This document shows, one piece after another, positions 25,865-34,687 of a stretch of DNA of 64,000 nt. Numbering within the stretch: the stretch's first letter is position 1; each line of letters opens with the position of its first letter. The stretch comes from Chitinimonas taiwanensis DSM 18899. GTDB taxonomy: Bacteria > Pseudomonadota > Gammaproteobacteria > Burkholderiales > Chitinimonadaceae. A program made the translations under genes and the position numbers. A model generated the notes under the pieces. The model searched no databases and had not been told where the DNA came from. It saw nothing but the letters and a program-made list of their open reading frames with translations. The DNA lies in assembly GCF_900119825.1 (NCBI RefSeq), contig NZ_FPKR01000006.1, forward strand, positions 186,001 through 250,000, read 5' to 3'.

Positions 25865-27823
25865 TTAAGCCACGCGGCGCACTTCAGCTTCCATTTGGGC
25901 ATTTAAGGCCTCATAGGATTTCTTCAGGCGCGCCTCTAGCTCGGACAATTGCTGCCGAATGCCGGCATCAATCTCGCTCAGCTCTTCAATTCTATCCTCC
26001 AGCGTATCGGTAGCTTTGTGAATGCGCTTGACGCTCTCCAGGCGACGACGCAATTGCATCTGATGCTCGCGCACCTGGGTCTCCATTGGCGCCATTACCG
26101 CCTTCAGCCAATTCTCCACGTCGCGATTGGCGACCTCGTAGACATAGACCACACGGCTGGCAATGGTTTCAAAGAACTTCTTAGTCAGCGTATTTTGTGA
26201 GGTGGTCAAAATCGCGCCGAAGGTATTGAAGTGCTCGTTGAAGCTCTTCTCCAGGCGGGCAATTTCCTTATGATATTTCAGCGTGGAGAAGGGCGGCGGA
26301 CTCACCGCGCCCAAGCCATGCTCCTCACTGAATTTCTTATACATCCCGGCCATCATGGCTTGAATCTCGGCCACCTGTTCGGCCGACTTGCTGATATTGC
26401 CGTTAATATCCTTGAAGAACTTCTGCATCGCGCTGGTCAGCCCGGACGAGAAACTCGACGACTCCATTTCGCCGCGAATACGGGTAATCCGGTTCTTCAA
26501 ACCATCCATGCCTAGATAGCCGAACAGCACATTGGTCTGCTGCGAGAACACGCTGCGCAGCGCCTGGAAGCGCTGCATGCCGCGCTCGAAATGCACTTTC
26601 TCCTCGCCGATCTTGTCCAGCATGTGCTCGATCACATCGCGGTTCTTGCCGCGCAAGGCGCCAAGCTCATCCAGCTGCTCCTTCACCCCTTCGCGGCGGG
26701 CATTCAGAATACCGCGCGTGGCCAGCACGATGTCCTCAACCTCGGTATGGGTGTTGTCGCGCACGATCTCCTGCTTGAAGGGGATCAGATCCTCGGACAG
26801 CGCGCGCTCCAGATCAGCCAGACGCGCTTGATCGAGCAGTTCCTGATCATTGCTGATCTTGGCGACCAAGCCTTTCTGTGCCGACACCGGGAAGACCTGG
26901 TTCGGACGAATACCGAGCAGATCGGCACTGGTCTGCACCTGCTTGTCGATCTCGGCCTCGATCTCGGCCTCGCTCTTCAGGCTGTCCCACAGGCCATCAA
27001 TCTTGTTCAAGACCACCAGGCGACCGCGCTGGCCGCTCTGGGCACGCCCGATGTGATTGCGCCAGACATCGATATCCGTCTTGGTCACGCCGGTGTCGGC
27101 CGCCAGGATAAACAGGATGGCATGGGCATTCGGCAGCAGATTGAGGGTTAGCTCCGGCTCGGTACCAATCGCGTTCAGGCCCGGGGTGTCCAGAATCACC
27201 AGCCCCTGCTTCAGGAGCGGATGGGGGAAATTGATGATGGCATGGCGCCAGCAAGGAATTTCAATCTGACCGTTTTGCACCGACAGCTGGTGATCGGCGT
27301 CGGTTTCGTCGAACAGGCCAAGCTTCTTGGCTTCTGCCACACTGACGCGCTTCTTCATGCCCACCTGCTGGAAAGCCGCCAGCATGGCGTCGCCCGACTC
27401 GACATCGAGCTCCACCGTAGTCCACTCATCCGGGTAGCGCTTGTATTCCGACGTGGTGGTATCGCCAGCGCGGGTCTCGATCGGCAGCAACTGGATGCAA
27501 TTGGGACGTGCGGGGTCATATTGCAACTCGGTCGGGCACATAGTGGTGCGACCGGCCGAGGAGGGCAGCAGGCGCTGCTTGTATTCGGCAAAGAAAATGG
27601 CGTTGATCAGCTCGGACTTGCCACGCGAGAACTCGGCCACGAAGGCGATATTGAGCTTGTCGTCGCGCAGCTTATCGAGCAAGTGCTGGATGCGCATATT
27701 GGTTTGCGCATCATTCAAATCCTGCTCGGAAAGCCAACGTTGCAATTCGCTAATACGCTGAATGAGGTTGCCGCGCCATTCGCTATAGGCTTCGAAATTG
27801 GCAACCAGATTGTCCTGTGACAT
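25865..27823 (-). CDS. Dynamin-like large GTPase
   Basis: 652 aa. The GTPase domain has a P-loop A63-E-F-S-R-G-K-S70 (Ala replaces the usual first Gly, Glu follows the Ser), switch I GRTTMCPTEL at 91-100, G3 DTPGLN at 212-217 and G4 NKID at 273-276. The remainder, about 330-652, is almost wholly helical with long heptad-like stretches and a Pro-rich turn (GAVSPPPFST near 520) that could be the paddle tip, as in bacterial dynamin-like proteins. No transmembrane segment is obvious. Such proteins remodel or bind membranes. It is a single gene with no second dynamin partner beside it. Neighbours are hns and mutM. Function unknown. Confidence 0.85.
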   Translation of the reverse strand: MSQDNLVANFEAYSEWRGNLIQRISELQRWLSEQDLNDAQTNMRIQHLLDKLRDDKLNIAFVAEFSRGKSELINAIFFAEYKQRLLPSSAGRTTMCPTELQYDPARPNCIQLLPIETRAGDTTTSEYKRYPDEWTTVELDVESGDAMLAAFQQVGMKKRVSVAEAKKLGLFDETDADHQLSVQNGQIEIPCWRHAIINFPHPLLKQGLVILDTPGLNAIGTEPELTLNLLPNAHAILFILAADTGVTKTDIDVWRNHIGRAQSGQRGRLVVLNKIDGLWDSLKSEAEIEAEIDKQVQTSADLLGIRPNQVFPVSAQKGLVAKISNDQELLDQARLADLERALSEDLIPFKQEIVRDNTHTEVEDIVLATRGILNARREGVKEQLDELGALRGKNRDVIEHMLDKIGEEKVHFERGMQRFQALRSVFSQQTNVLFGYLGMDGLKNRITRIRGEMESSSFSSGLTSAMQKFFKDINGNISKSAEQVAEIQAMMAGMYKKFSEEHGLGAVSPPPFSTLKYHKEIARLEKSFNEHFNTFGAILTTSQNTLTKKFFETIASRVVYVYEVANRDVENWLKAVMAPMETQVREHQMQLRRRLESVKRIHKATDTLEDRIEELSEIDAGIRQQLSELEARLKKSYEALNAQMEAEVRRVA

Positions 27824-27987
27824 CGTTACTTCCCCTCACGTGGCCGGCAACTGTTTAAGTTTTGGCAATGCCGACCTGACGATAAAAACCCGTTGTCATT
27901 AAATAACGCGCCGCCAGGTGATGCAAGCGCGGTCATCCGGCACAGATTACCGCCCTTCGGGCCATTGACGGAATATTCCTGATTTTC

Positions 27988-28815
27988 TCAGCCTGCCTGG
28001 CAGTTTGGGCACCACCAGCTTGAGCGCTGCCCCTGGCGCATTTGCCGTATCGGGCTACCGCATTTGAAACAGGGTTGCTCAGCACGGTCATACACGAAAT
28101 AGCGCTGCTGGAAATAACCGGGCTTTCCCTCACTGTCGACAAAATCGCGCAAGGTGCTGCCGCCTGCCTCAATCGCCTCAGCCAGCGTGCTACGAATCGC
28201 TGCATGCAGGCGCGCATATTCCGCCGGGCGCAAATCGCCAGCCGCCCGACTTGGCGCAATGCCTGCACGAAATAAGGCCTCATTGGCGTAGATATTGCCC
28301 ACTCCGACCACGATATGGTTATCCATCACGGCCAATTTAATCGCGACGCGCTTACCCGCCAGCGCCTGCTGCAAATAGTCGGGCGTGAAGGTCTGCTCCA
28401 AGGGTTCCGGCCCCAGCATCTGCAGCAGCGGATGAAAAAACAGTTCGCCCGACTGCCACAGCAGCGCGCCGAAACGGCGCGGGTCGCGATAGCGCAAGGC
28501 GCGCGTCCCATCGGGGCTAGCAAACAGCAAGTCGATATGGTCGTGCTTGGCGGGTGGCAGGTCGGCAGCCACCACCCGTAGGCTGCCCGACATGCCCAGA
28601 TGCACAATCAGATGCCCAGCGCCAAGGTCGAACAGCAGATATTTCGCACGCCGCCAGACGCGCAGAACCTGACGACCTGCGACAATGTCTGACAGATCAG
28701 GCGGTACCGGCCAGCGCAGCCGGGTGTTGCGCAGCACGGCGCCGCTCAAGGTCTGCCCGCATAGCGCGGCTTCAATGCCGCGGCGGGTGGTTTCCACTTC
28801 GGGCAACTCAGGCAT
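27988..28815 (-). CDS. mutM: Formamidopyrimidine-DNA glycosylase
   Basis: 275 aa. The N-terminus MPELPEVE supplies the catalytic Pro2 and Glu3. Lys near residue 58 lies in the conserved KYLLFDL segment, LIVHLGMSG follows, and the C-terminal zinc finger has four cysteines (CFKCGSPI ... WWCPNCQ). It removes oxidised purines such as 8-oxoguanine and FapyG and cuts the strand by beta/delta elimination. All catalytic residues are present. It is divergent from the TPR lipoprotein gene, with a TATAGT -10 hexamer on the minus strand at 28845-28850. Confidence 0.96.
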   Translation of the reverse strand: MPELPEVETTRRGIEAALCGQTLSGAVLRNTRLRWPVPPDLSDIVAGRQVLRVWRRAKYLLFDLGAGHLIVHLGMSGSLRVVAADLPPAKHDHIDLLFASPDGTRALRYRDPRRFGALLWQSGELFFHPLLQMLGPEPLEQTFTPDYLQQALAGKRVAIKLAVMDNHIVVGVGNIYANEALFRAGIAPSRAAGDLRPAEYARLHAAIRSTLAEAIEAGGSTLRDFVDSEGKPGYFQQRYFVYDRAEQPCFKCGSPIRQMRQGQRSSWWCPNCQAG

Positions 28816-28844
28816 GGTTTCGGCTTGAGATAGAAAGGCGGCCG

Positions 28845-28852
28845 ACTATACC
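28845..28852. promoter_or_regulatory. Overlapping divergent -10 elements (mutM and TPR-lolB operon)
   Basis: ACTATACC reads as TATAGT on the minus strand (30 bp before mutM) and TATACC on the plus strand (43 bp before the TPR gene). Two back-to-back -10 hexamers in an 79-bp divergent gap would make the promoters mutually exclusive. Confidence 0.4.
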
Positions 28853-28894
28853 ATGGCCGAAATTGCCGCCCCGGCGGCCAAGGACACATTAGCT

Positions 28895-30661
28895 ATGCCC
28901 AACATCCTCGCGCTTGGCGGCCAGATTCTGCTGCTTTCCACCTTGCTGAGCGCCTGCGCTACCAGCAATCCCGCGCCAAGCCCATCCGACAGCACGCCCG
29001 CCGCGCCCCCCACCGCCGCGCCCGAGCGCAGTGAAGCCGCGCCGGCCGAGATAGAGGCCGAGCTACCCAAGCTGGCACTAAGCAAGGAGTGGCTATTCAG
29101 TATGCTGCTGGCCGATATCGCCGCGCAGCGCGGCGAGCGCCAGCTGTCTGCCGATGCCTGGCTGCAGGTCGCCAAGGAAACCCAGGATCCGCGCGCCGCA
29201 CGCCGTGCGCTGGAGATTGCCTACTCGGCCGGCAAGCTCGACAATGCGCTGCAGGCAGCACAGCTATGGCGCAAGCTTGATCCGCAGCAACAGCTCGCGC
29301 ACCAGATGCTGGCCAGCCTGCTCGCCCGCAGCGGCCGCCTGGCCGAGGCCGAGGCGGAAATCCAGCAGTGGCTGCGCGAGCGCCCGCAGGATGCCCCGAG
29401 CCTGTTCCGCCAAGCGCATACGCTGTGGCCACCGCAGGCCGACAAGCAGACGGTGCTCGCACTCACGCAGCGCCTGGCCGACCAGCACCCTCAGCTGGCC
29501 GAGGCGGCACTGGCGGTCGCCCTGGCCGCCAGCAGTGCCGGCAATAGCGTGCAAGCGCTCAGCGCGGCCGAGCTGGCAGTGCAGCGCAAGCCCGACTGGG
29601 AAACCGCCATCCTTTATCGCGCCGCACTGACCGAAGGGCAGTCCAGCCAGGCCGCCATCGATTATCTGCGCGCCGCCAGCCAACGCCTGCCCAAGTCGCG
29701 CGACCTCCAGTCCGCGCTGGCGCGCAAGCTGGCCGACGCACGCCAATACCAGGAGGCTGGCCGTGTCTACGCCGCACTGAAGACCGCCTATCCGACCGAG
29801 GTCGAATATCCGGTCGGCGAGGCGCTGGCCGCCATCCAGAGCCGCAACTATCCGCAGGCGGAAGTCGCGCTCGAACAGGCCCTGCGCCTGGGTGTGGATA
29901 AGCCCGATGCCTTGCGCTACTACATGGGCATCGTGGCAGAAGAGCAATTCAAGCTGGCCGCCGCGCGTGAACACTATGCCCAGGTCGGTGATGGCGAGAT
30001 GGGCGTGCAGGCCGCGACACGGCTGGCTCGCATTGAGGCCAAGCTCGGCAACCAGGCAGCCGCCCTGCAGGCTTTGCAACGTCTGCCCAACCGCAGCCCG
30101 GCCGACCAGATCGCGCGCGTTCAGGTCGAGGCGCAGATCTGGCGCGAGCTGAAGAATCTGCCCCAGGCACGCAGCACGCTGGATGCCGGTCTACGCCAGC
30201 ACCCGGACAGCAGCGAGTTGCTGTACGACCGCTCGCTGATTCTCGACCTGCTCGGCGACCTGACCGCCACCGAGCAGGACCTGCGCCGCTACCTGAGCCT
30301 GAAACCCGACAATGCGCTGGGGCTGAATGCGCTCGGCTATACGCTGGCCAACCGCACCCAACGCTTCGATGAGGCCGAGGCCCTGCTACAGCAGGCGCTG
30401 AAGCTGGAACCGGACAATCCCATCATCCAGGACAGCATGGGGTGGCTGGAGCTGCGCCGTGGCAATGTAGGGCGGGCCGTGGAATGGTTGCGCCGCGCCT
30501 ACACCGGCATGCCCGATCCGGAAATCGCCGCGCACTACGGCGAAGCGCTCTGGCGCCAGGGCAAGCGCAGCGAGGCACGTAAGGTCTGGGCCGAAGGCGA
30601 GAAGCTCGACCCGCAGCATGAGGTACTGCAAGAAACCCTGCAAAGACTGGGAGCCCGCTAA
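28895..30661 (+). CDS. Tetratricopeptide-repeat lipoprotein
   Basis: 588 aa from the ATG at 28895, which has an AAGGA site 10 nt upstream and puts the signal peptide at the true N-terminus. The signal ends in a lipobox LLSAC (Cys21). After a Pro/Ala-rich linker (23-55) come about ten TPR-like helical pairs to the C-terminus, with the clearest motifs at about 465-540 (ALGLNALGYTLANRTQRFDEA, then AEALLQQALKLEPDNP). It lies 3 bp before lolB, the conserved TPR-lolB-ispE order of betaproteobacteria. It is probably an outer-membrane-anchored scaffold; its partner is not known. It is rich in Ala and Leu with no sign of frameshift. Confidence 0.9.
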   Translation: MPNILALGGQILLLSTLLSACATSNPAPSPSDSTPAAPPTAAPERSEAAPAEIEAELPKLALSKEWLFSMLLADIAAQRGERQLSADAWLQVAKETQDPRAARRALEIAYSAGKLDNALQAAQLWRKLDPQQQLAHQMLASLLARSGRLAEAEAEIQQWLRERPQDAPSLFRQAHTLWPPQADKQTVLALTQRLADQHPQLAEAALAVALAASSAGNSVQALSAAELAVQRKPDWETAILYRAALTEGQSSQAAIDYLRAASQRLPKSRDLQSALARKLADARQYQEAGRVYAALKTAYPTEVEYPVGEALAAIQSRNYPQAEVALEQALRLGVDKPDALRYYMGIVAEEQFKLAAAREHYAQVGDGEMGVQAATRLARIEAKLGNQAAALQALQRLPNRSPADQIARVQVEAQIWRELKNLPQARSTLDAGLRQHPDSSELLYDRSLILDLLGDLTATEQDLRRYLSLKPDNALGLNALGYTLANRTQRFDEAEALLQQALKLEPDNPIIQDSMGWLELRRGNVGRAVEWLRRAYTGMPDPEIAAHYGEALWRQGKRSEARKVWAEGEKLDPQHEVLQETLQRLGAR

Positions 30662-30664
30662 ACC

Positions 30665-31219
30665 ATGTCGATGCGAATCTACGGCCTGGGCCTGCTACTA
30701 AGCCTGGGCCTGGCAAGCTGCGCCACCTATCAGCCCGCCCCCGCCGCCCCGAGCAGCCTGCCTGAGCAATACAGCGTATCCGGCCGCGTGGCGGTGAATG
30801 CTGCCGGCAAGGGCTATAACGCGCGCTTCAGTTGGTCACACGATCAGCGCGATGATCGGGTCGATATCAGCAATCCGCTCGGCCAGATCGTGGCGCGCCT
30901 GGAGATGCGACCGGACGGCGCCGTCTTTCACGACAAGGATGGCAAGGCCCATGCTGCCGAGGATGTGGAAACCCTGAGCGAGCGTGAGCTGGGTTGGCGC
31001 CTACCGGCCGATGGTCTGCGCTATTGGCTGCTCGGACTGGCCGACCCCGCACGCCCCGCGCGCTGGGAAGCAGAAGCCGACGCGCGCGTGCTCTGGCAGG
31101 ATGGCTGGCGTATTCAGTACCCGCCCGCCAGCACGGGCGCGCCCGACAAGCTATTTCTGCGCCGCGCCGACCTGGAAGTACGCATCGCCCTGTATGACTG
31201 GCAACTAAGCAAACCATGA
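30665..31219 (+). CDS. lolB: Outer-membrane lipoprotein receptor
   Basis: 184 aa. Lipobox GLASC with Cys19, then the LolB fold: YSVSGRVAVNAAGKGYNARFSWSH near residue 37 and WRLPADGLRYWLLGLADP near 115, both recognisable LolB blocks. LolB takes lipoproteins from the periplasmic carrier LolA and inserts them into the outer membrane. It overlaps ispE by 4 nt and follows the TPR lipoprotein by 3 bp; lolB-ispE adjacency is a strong context match. An ATG six bases in is an alternative start. Confidence 0.93.
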   Translation: MSMRIYGLGLLLSLGLASCATYQPAPAAPSSLPEQYSVSGRVAVNAAGKGYNARFSWSHDQRDDRVDISNPLGQIVARLEMRPDGAVFHDKDGKAHAAEDVETLSERELGWRLPADGLRYWLLGLADPARPARWEAEADARVLWQDGWRIQYPPASTGAPDKLFLRRADLEVRIALYDWQLSKP

Positions 31220-32055
31220 GCCCCTTCCAGCACTTTCCTGCCCCCGCCAAACTGAATCTGTTCCTGCATATCACCGGCCGCCGCGCTGATGGCTATCACC
31301 TGCTGCAAAGCGTATTCCGCCTGATCGACTTCGGTGACGATATCGCCATCGCGGTCGATGACAGCGGCGAGATTTGCCATGAGAACCCGCTGCCCGGCGT
31401 GCCGGCCGAGTCCGACCTGATGGTCCGTGCTGCACGGTTGCTACAAGCGCACACCGGCAGCCGACGGGGCGCGCGCCTGCGCATCAGCAAGCGTCTGCCC
31501 ATGGGCGGTGGCCTGGGCGGCGGCAGCTCGGATGCGGCCACCGTACTGCTGGCGCTCAATCATCTCTGGCAGACCGGACTCAGCCGTACCGAGCTGCAGC
31601 AATTGGGCTTGCAGCTGGGTGCCGATGTGCCGGTATTCATCTTCGGCCGCGATGCTTTCGCGGAAGGTGTGGGCGAGCAATTGCACGCAATTACCCTGCC
31701 GCCACGCTGGTATATTGTGTTGATTCCACCGGTATCGGTGCCCACCGCAGAGATTTTTTCCGATCCGAGCTTGACACGCGATACCAAGCCCATAATAATG
31801 GCGGCCTTTCCGAACGACGGAATCCGAAACGATCTGGAAAACGTCGCCAAGAAACGATACCCAGTGATTGCAGAATACCTTGAGTGGCTTGGCCAATTCG
31901 GTGCTGCGATGATGACGGGATCAGGTGCTTGTGTATTTGCTGCATTCGATACACAGGAAGAAGCGAAGCGTGTGATGTCATTCCTGCCCGCCACAATGCA
32001 GGGGTTTATAGCGCCGAGTTTGATGCAGCATCCTTTGTTTGATTTGGCGAATTGA
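31216..32055 (+). CDS. ispE: 4-diphosphocytidyl-2-C-methyl-D-erythritol kinase
   Basis: 279 aa. GHMP kinase: PAKLNLFLHITGRRADGYH at about 8-26, the ATP loop PMGGGLGGGSSDAATVLLALN at about 94-114, and the C-terminal MTGSGACVFAAF. It phosphorylates CDP-ME in the MEP isoprenoid pathway. The reading frame is intact, but base use changes abruptly: codons up to about 31,690 are GC-rich like the flanks (60-73% in sampled 60-bp lines), whereas 31,741-32,040 is about 47-53% with unusual GGA, CGA and TTG codons. The protein ending still looks like normal IspE. It is followed 23 bp later by tRNA-Gln. Confidence 0.95.
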   Translation: MSPFQHFPAPAKLNLFLHITGRRADGYHLLQSVFRLIDFGDDIAIAVDDSGEICHENPLPGVPAESDLMVRAARLLQAHTGSRRGARLRISKRLPMGGGLGGGSSDAATVLLALNHLWQTGLSRTELQQLGLQLGADVPVFIFGRDAFAEGVGEQLHAITLPPRWYIVLIPPVSVPTAEIFSDPSLTRDTKPIIMAAFPNDGIRNDLENVAKKRYPVIAEYLEWLGQFGAAMMTGSGACVFAAFDTQEEAKRVMSFLPATMQGFIAPSLMQHPLFDLAN

Positions 32056-32078
32056 ATTGATTTCAGTTCGACAGATTT

Positions 32079-32153
32079 AGGGGAGTCGCCAAGTGGTAAG
32101 GCATCGGATTTTGATTCCGACATTCGTAGGTTCGATCCCTACCTCCCCTGCCA
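32079..32153 (+). tRNA. tRNA-Gln (anticodon TTG)
   Basis: 75 nt with encoded CCA. The acceptor stem AGGGGAG (32079-32085) pairs with CTCCCCT (32143-32149), G is the discriminator, and CCA lies at 32151-32153. The D-loop contains AAGTGGTAAGG, the anticodon loop TTTTGAT carries TTG, and the T-arm is GTAGG-TTCGATC-CCTAC. It closely resembles E. coli tRNA-Gln. It lies between ispE and prs and is followed by a terminator. No duplicated 3' end or integrase is nearby, so it is not visibly used as an attachment site. Confidence 0.96.
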
Positions 32154-32219
32154 GTTATTTCGCAGTAAACGTGCTTGGGCAATGTGCCGATGCGCGCAGC
32201 TAAAGCAAAAAGAAACCGG

Positions 32220-32256
32220 AAAGCGTGTAATAACGATTACACGCTTTCTTTTTTTT
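32220..32256 (+). terminator. Rho-independent terminator between tRNA-Gln and prs
   Basis: A perfect 11-bp stem, AAAGCGTGTAA (32220-32230) with TTACACGCTTT (32237-32247), loop TAACGA, then C and a run of nine T residues. It ends 15 bp before the prs ATG, so prs transcripts must start within it or read through it. Confidence 0.85.
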
Positions 32257-32270
32257 CCAGGGATCAGAAC

Positions 32271-33221
32271 ATGGCCTACGAAAATTTGATGGTCTTTACC
32301 GGTAACGCCAACCCACAGTTGGCCGACGCCGTCGCTAAACACCTCGATATCACCGTGGGCCGTGCCTCGGTCGGCCGCTTCAGCGATGGCGAAGCGACCG
32401 TGGAGCTGCTGGAAAACGTGCGTGGCCGCGATGTGTTCGTGCTGCAATCGACGTGCGCGCCGACCAATGACAATCTGATGGAAGTGCTGCTGATGGTGGA
32501 CGCGCTCAAGCGCGCCTCGGCCGGCCGCATTACCGCTGCCATGCCCTACTTCGGCTATGCGCGTCAGGATCGTCGTCCGCGTTCGGCTCGCGTGCCGATC
32601 TCGGCCAAGGTGGTCGCCAATATGCTGCAAGCCGCCGGCGTAGACCGCCTGCTGACCGTTGACCTGCATGCCGACCAGATCCAGGGCTTCTTCGACATTC
32701 CGGTGGACAATATCTACGCCACCCCGGTGCTGCTCGACGATGTACGCACCAAGAATTACGAAGACCTGATGGTCGTGTCGCCTGACGTGGGTGGCGTACT
32801 GCGCGCCCGCGCCATGGCCAAGCAACTGAATACCGAACTGGCCATCATCGACAAGCGTCGTCCGAAGGCCAATGTCTCCGAAGTTATGCATATCATCGGC
32901 GATGTGTCGGGCCGCACCTGCCTGATCATGGACGATATGGTCGACACCGCCAACACGCTGTGCAAGGCCGCCGAAGCGCTCAAACAGCACGGCGCCAAGC
33001 GCGTGATGGCCTACTCGACCCACCCGGTGCTGTCTGGCGCCGCCGTCGAGCGCATCACCAATAGCGAGCTTGACGAGCTGGTGATCACCGACACCATCCC
33101 GCTCAGCGAAGCAGCCAAGAAGTCGGACCGCATCCGCGTGGTCAGCCTGGCCCCGCTGCTGGCCGAGACGCTGCGGCGCATCAATAACGAAGAATCGGTT
33201 TCCACCCTCTTCGTTGACTAA
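32271..33221 (+). CDS. prs: Ribose-phosphate pyrophosphokinase (PRPP synthetase)
   Basis: 316 aa, the standard class I length. The start at 32271 gives [18 protein letters not shown], the usual proteobacterial N-terminus. Key motifs are [19 protein letters not shown] near 98-116, [19 protein letters not shown] near 127-145, and the PRPP loop [14 protein letters not shown] near 220-233. It makes PRPP from ribose-5-P and ATP for nucleotides, His and Trp. The order ispE-tRNA-Gln-prs-rplY-pth-ychF is widely conserved in beta- and gammaproteobacteria. A terminator lies just upstream of the start codon and another follows at 33272-33300. Confidence 0.98.
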   Translation: MAYENLMVFTGNANPQLADAVAKHLDITVGRASVGRFSDGEATVELLENVRGRDVFVLQSTCAPTNDNLMEVLLMVDALKRASAGRITAAMPYFGYARQDRRPRSARVPISAKVVANMLQAAGVDRLLTVDLHADQIQGFFDIPVDNIYATPVLLDDVRTKNYEDLMVVSPDVGGVLRARAMAKQLNTELAIIDKRRPKANVSEVMHIIGDVSGRTCLIMDDMVDTANTLCKAAEALKQHGAKRVMAYSTHPVLSGAAVERITNSELDELVITDTIPLSEAAKKSDRIRVVSLAPLLAETLRRINNEESVSTLFVD

Positions 33222-33271
33222 GCTTTCGACGGCCGCCCATTGCGCAAGCGATAGGCGGCCGTTAAACCAAG

Positions 33272-33300
33272 CATCACCTGGTCGCGGGTGATGTTTTTTT
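33272..33300 (+). terminator. Rho-independent terminator after prs
   Basis: CATCACC (33272-33278) pairs with GGTGATG (33287-33293), followed by seven T residues. A second GC-rich hairpin, GGCCGCC/GGCGGCC, spans 33231-33260 just before it. The T-run ends 16 bp before the rplY start. Confidence 0.82.
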
Positions 33301-33316
33301 GTTGTTAGGAGTAGTC

Positions 33317-33913
33317 ATGACTATCGAAGTTATTGCAACAAGCCGCGCACAACAGGGCACTGGTGCGAGCCGCCGCCTGCGTCACGCCGGCAAGGTCCCG
33401 GGTATCGTTTACGGTGCTGGCCAAGAGCCGGTCGCCATCGAACTCGACCACAACAATCTGTACTACGCGATGCAAAACGAAGTGTTCCACGCTTCGGTGC
33501 TAAGCCTGGTGATCGACGGTAAGGCCGAGCCTGTGCTGATCCGTGATGCCCAATACCACCCTTGGAAGCAGATCGTCATGCACGTGGACTTCCAACGTGT
33601 TGACGCCACCAAGGCGATCCACACCAAGGTGCCGCTGCACTTCATCAACGGCGACAGCGCACCTGGCGTGAAGGCCAGCGGCGGCATCGTGTCGCACGTG
33701 CTGAACGAAGTGGAAGTGTCCTGCCTGCCAGGCAAGCTGCCCGAGTTCATCGAAGTGGACCTGATCGACCTGCAAGCTGGTCACTCGATCCACCTGGCTG
33801 ACCTCAAGCTGCCGGAAGGCGTTGAGCTGGTTGCCCTCAAGCATGGCGACAACGGCACCGTGGCCACCATCCTGGCCGTGCGTGGCGCTGCTAGCGACGA
33901 AACCGCCGCTTAA
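33317..33913 (+). CDS. rplY: 50S ribosomal protein L25/general stress protein Ctc
   Basis: 198 aa, the long (TL5/Ctc) form with two domains. The N-terminal L25 domain, about 1-92, contains SRRLRHAGKVPGIVYGAG near 18-35 and binds 5S rRNA. The C-terminal beta-domain, about 93-190, includes VPLHFINGDSAPGVK and VSCLPGKLPEFIEVD. A TTAGGAG site lies 8 nt before the ATG at 33317. The gene follows the prs terminator and precedes pth, as in many proteobacteria. A terminator follows at 33931. Confidence 0.97.
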   Translation: MTIEVIATSRAQQGTGASRRLRHAGKVPGIVYGAGQEPVAIELDHNNLYYAMQNEVFHASVLSLVIDGKAEPVLIRDAQYHPWKQIVMHVDFQRVDATKAIHTKVPLHFINGDSAPGVKASGGIVSHVLNEVEVSCLPGKLPEFIEVDLIDLQAGHSIHLADLKLPEGVELVALKHGDNGTVATILAVRGAASDETAA

Positions 33914-33930
33914 TTCCAGCGCGTTTTCGC

Positions 33931-33968
33931 AAAACGGCTCGTCGCCCTTGGGCTGGCGGGCCGTTTTT
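33931..33968 (+). terminator. Rho-independent terminator after rplY
   Basis: AAAACGGC (33931-33938) pairs with GCCGTTTT (33960-33967) around a further structured GCCC/GGGC interior, ending in five T residues. Confidence 0.82.
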
Positions 33969-33991
33969 CATATCAGCCTTCGGACCTGTGA

Positions 33992-34603
33992 ATGAGCACG
34001 AGTGCCCTTCCGATTCGCCTGGTGGTTGGCCTCGGCAACCCCGGCAACGAATATATCGATACCCGCCACAATGCCGGCTTCTGGTGGGTGGATGCGCTCG
34101 CGCGCGAGCTGGGTGTCCATCTGCAGCTGGAGAGTAAGTTTCACGGCCTGGCCGCGCGTAGCCGCGACGATGTGTGGCTCTTGCAACCGACCACCTATAT
34201 GAACCGCTCCGGCCAATCGGTTGCCGCCTTGGCGCGCTTTTACAAGATTCCGCCCGAGGCCATCCTGGTCGTGCACGATGAGCTCGATCTCTTGCCCGGT
34301 GAAGCCAAGCTTAAGCAAGGTGGCAGCCATGCCGGCCATAATGGTCTGAAGGACATCCAGGCCCTGCTCGGCACCGCGAATTTTTGGCGCCTGCGCCTCG
34401 GTGTTGGCCACCCTCGTACGCTGAACCTGAACCAGTCGGTGGTGGATTTCGTCCTGCAGCGCCCGCGCCAGAACGAGCAACCCGACATCGAGGCGGCCAT
34501 AGAACGCAGCCTGAAAGCCTGGCCATTGCTGGCTGCCGCGGAATTTCCGCGCGCCACCATGGCAGTGAATACCAAACCCAAGGCAGCCAAGCCGGCCGCG
34601 TAA
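33992..34603 (+). CDS. pth: Peptidyl-tRNA hydrolase
   Basis: 203 aa. [23 protein letters not shown] (residues 11-33) carries the catalytic His24 and neighbouring Asn. [14 protein letters not shown] near 64-77 and [31 protein letters not shown] near 89-119 complete the Pth signature. It recycles peptidyl-tRNA dropped from ribosomes and is essential in bacteria. The C-terminal ten residues are a Lys/Ala-rich tail beyond the conserved core. It lies between rplY and ychF, the conserved order. Confidence 0.97.
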   Translation: MSTSALPIRLVVGLGNPGNEYIDTRHNAGFWWVDALARELGVHLQLESKFHGLAARSRDDVWLLQPTTYMNRSGQSVAALARFYKIPPEAILVVHDELDLLPGEAKLKQGGSHAGHNGLKDIQALLGTANFWRLRLGVGHPRTLNLNQSVVDFVLQRPRQNEQPDIEAAIERSLKAWPLLAAAEFPRATMAVNTKPKAAKPAA

Positions 34604-34656
34604 AGGGGCCAAGCTGCGCGAGCAGCCTGCCACTACGCCGGAACGCTGCCCCGATT

Positions 34657-34662
34657 TAGAAT
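34657..34662 (+). promoter_or_regulatory. -10 hexamer ahead of ychF
   Basis: TAGAAT 25 bp upstream of the ychF ATG with a TAGGA ribosome site between. No clear -35. Confidence 0.35.
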
Positions 34663-34687
34663 GACGCTTTCTCCCTAGGAATTCCCC

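Noticed and set aside
32079-32270. tRNA-Gln as an integration site for a mobile element
   Set aside because: No integrase, no repeated tRNA 3' end and normal housekeeping genes on both sides. Only the ispE composition shift is unusual, and that lies 5' of the tRNA, not 3'.
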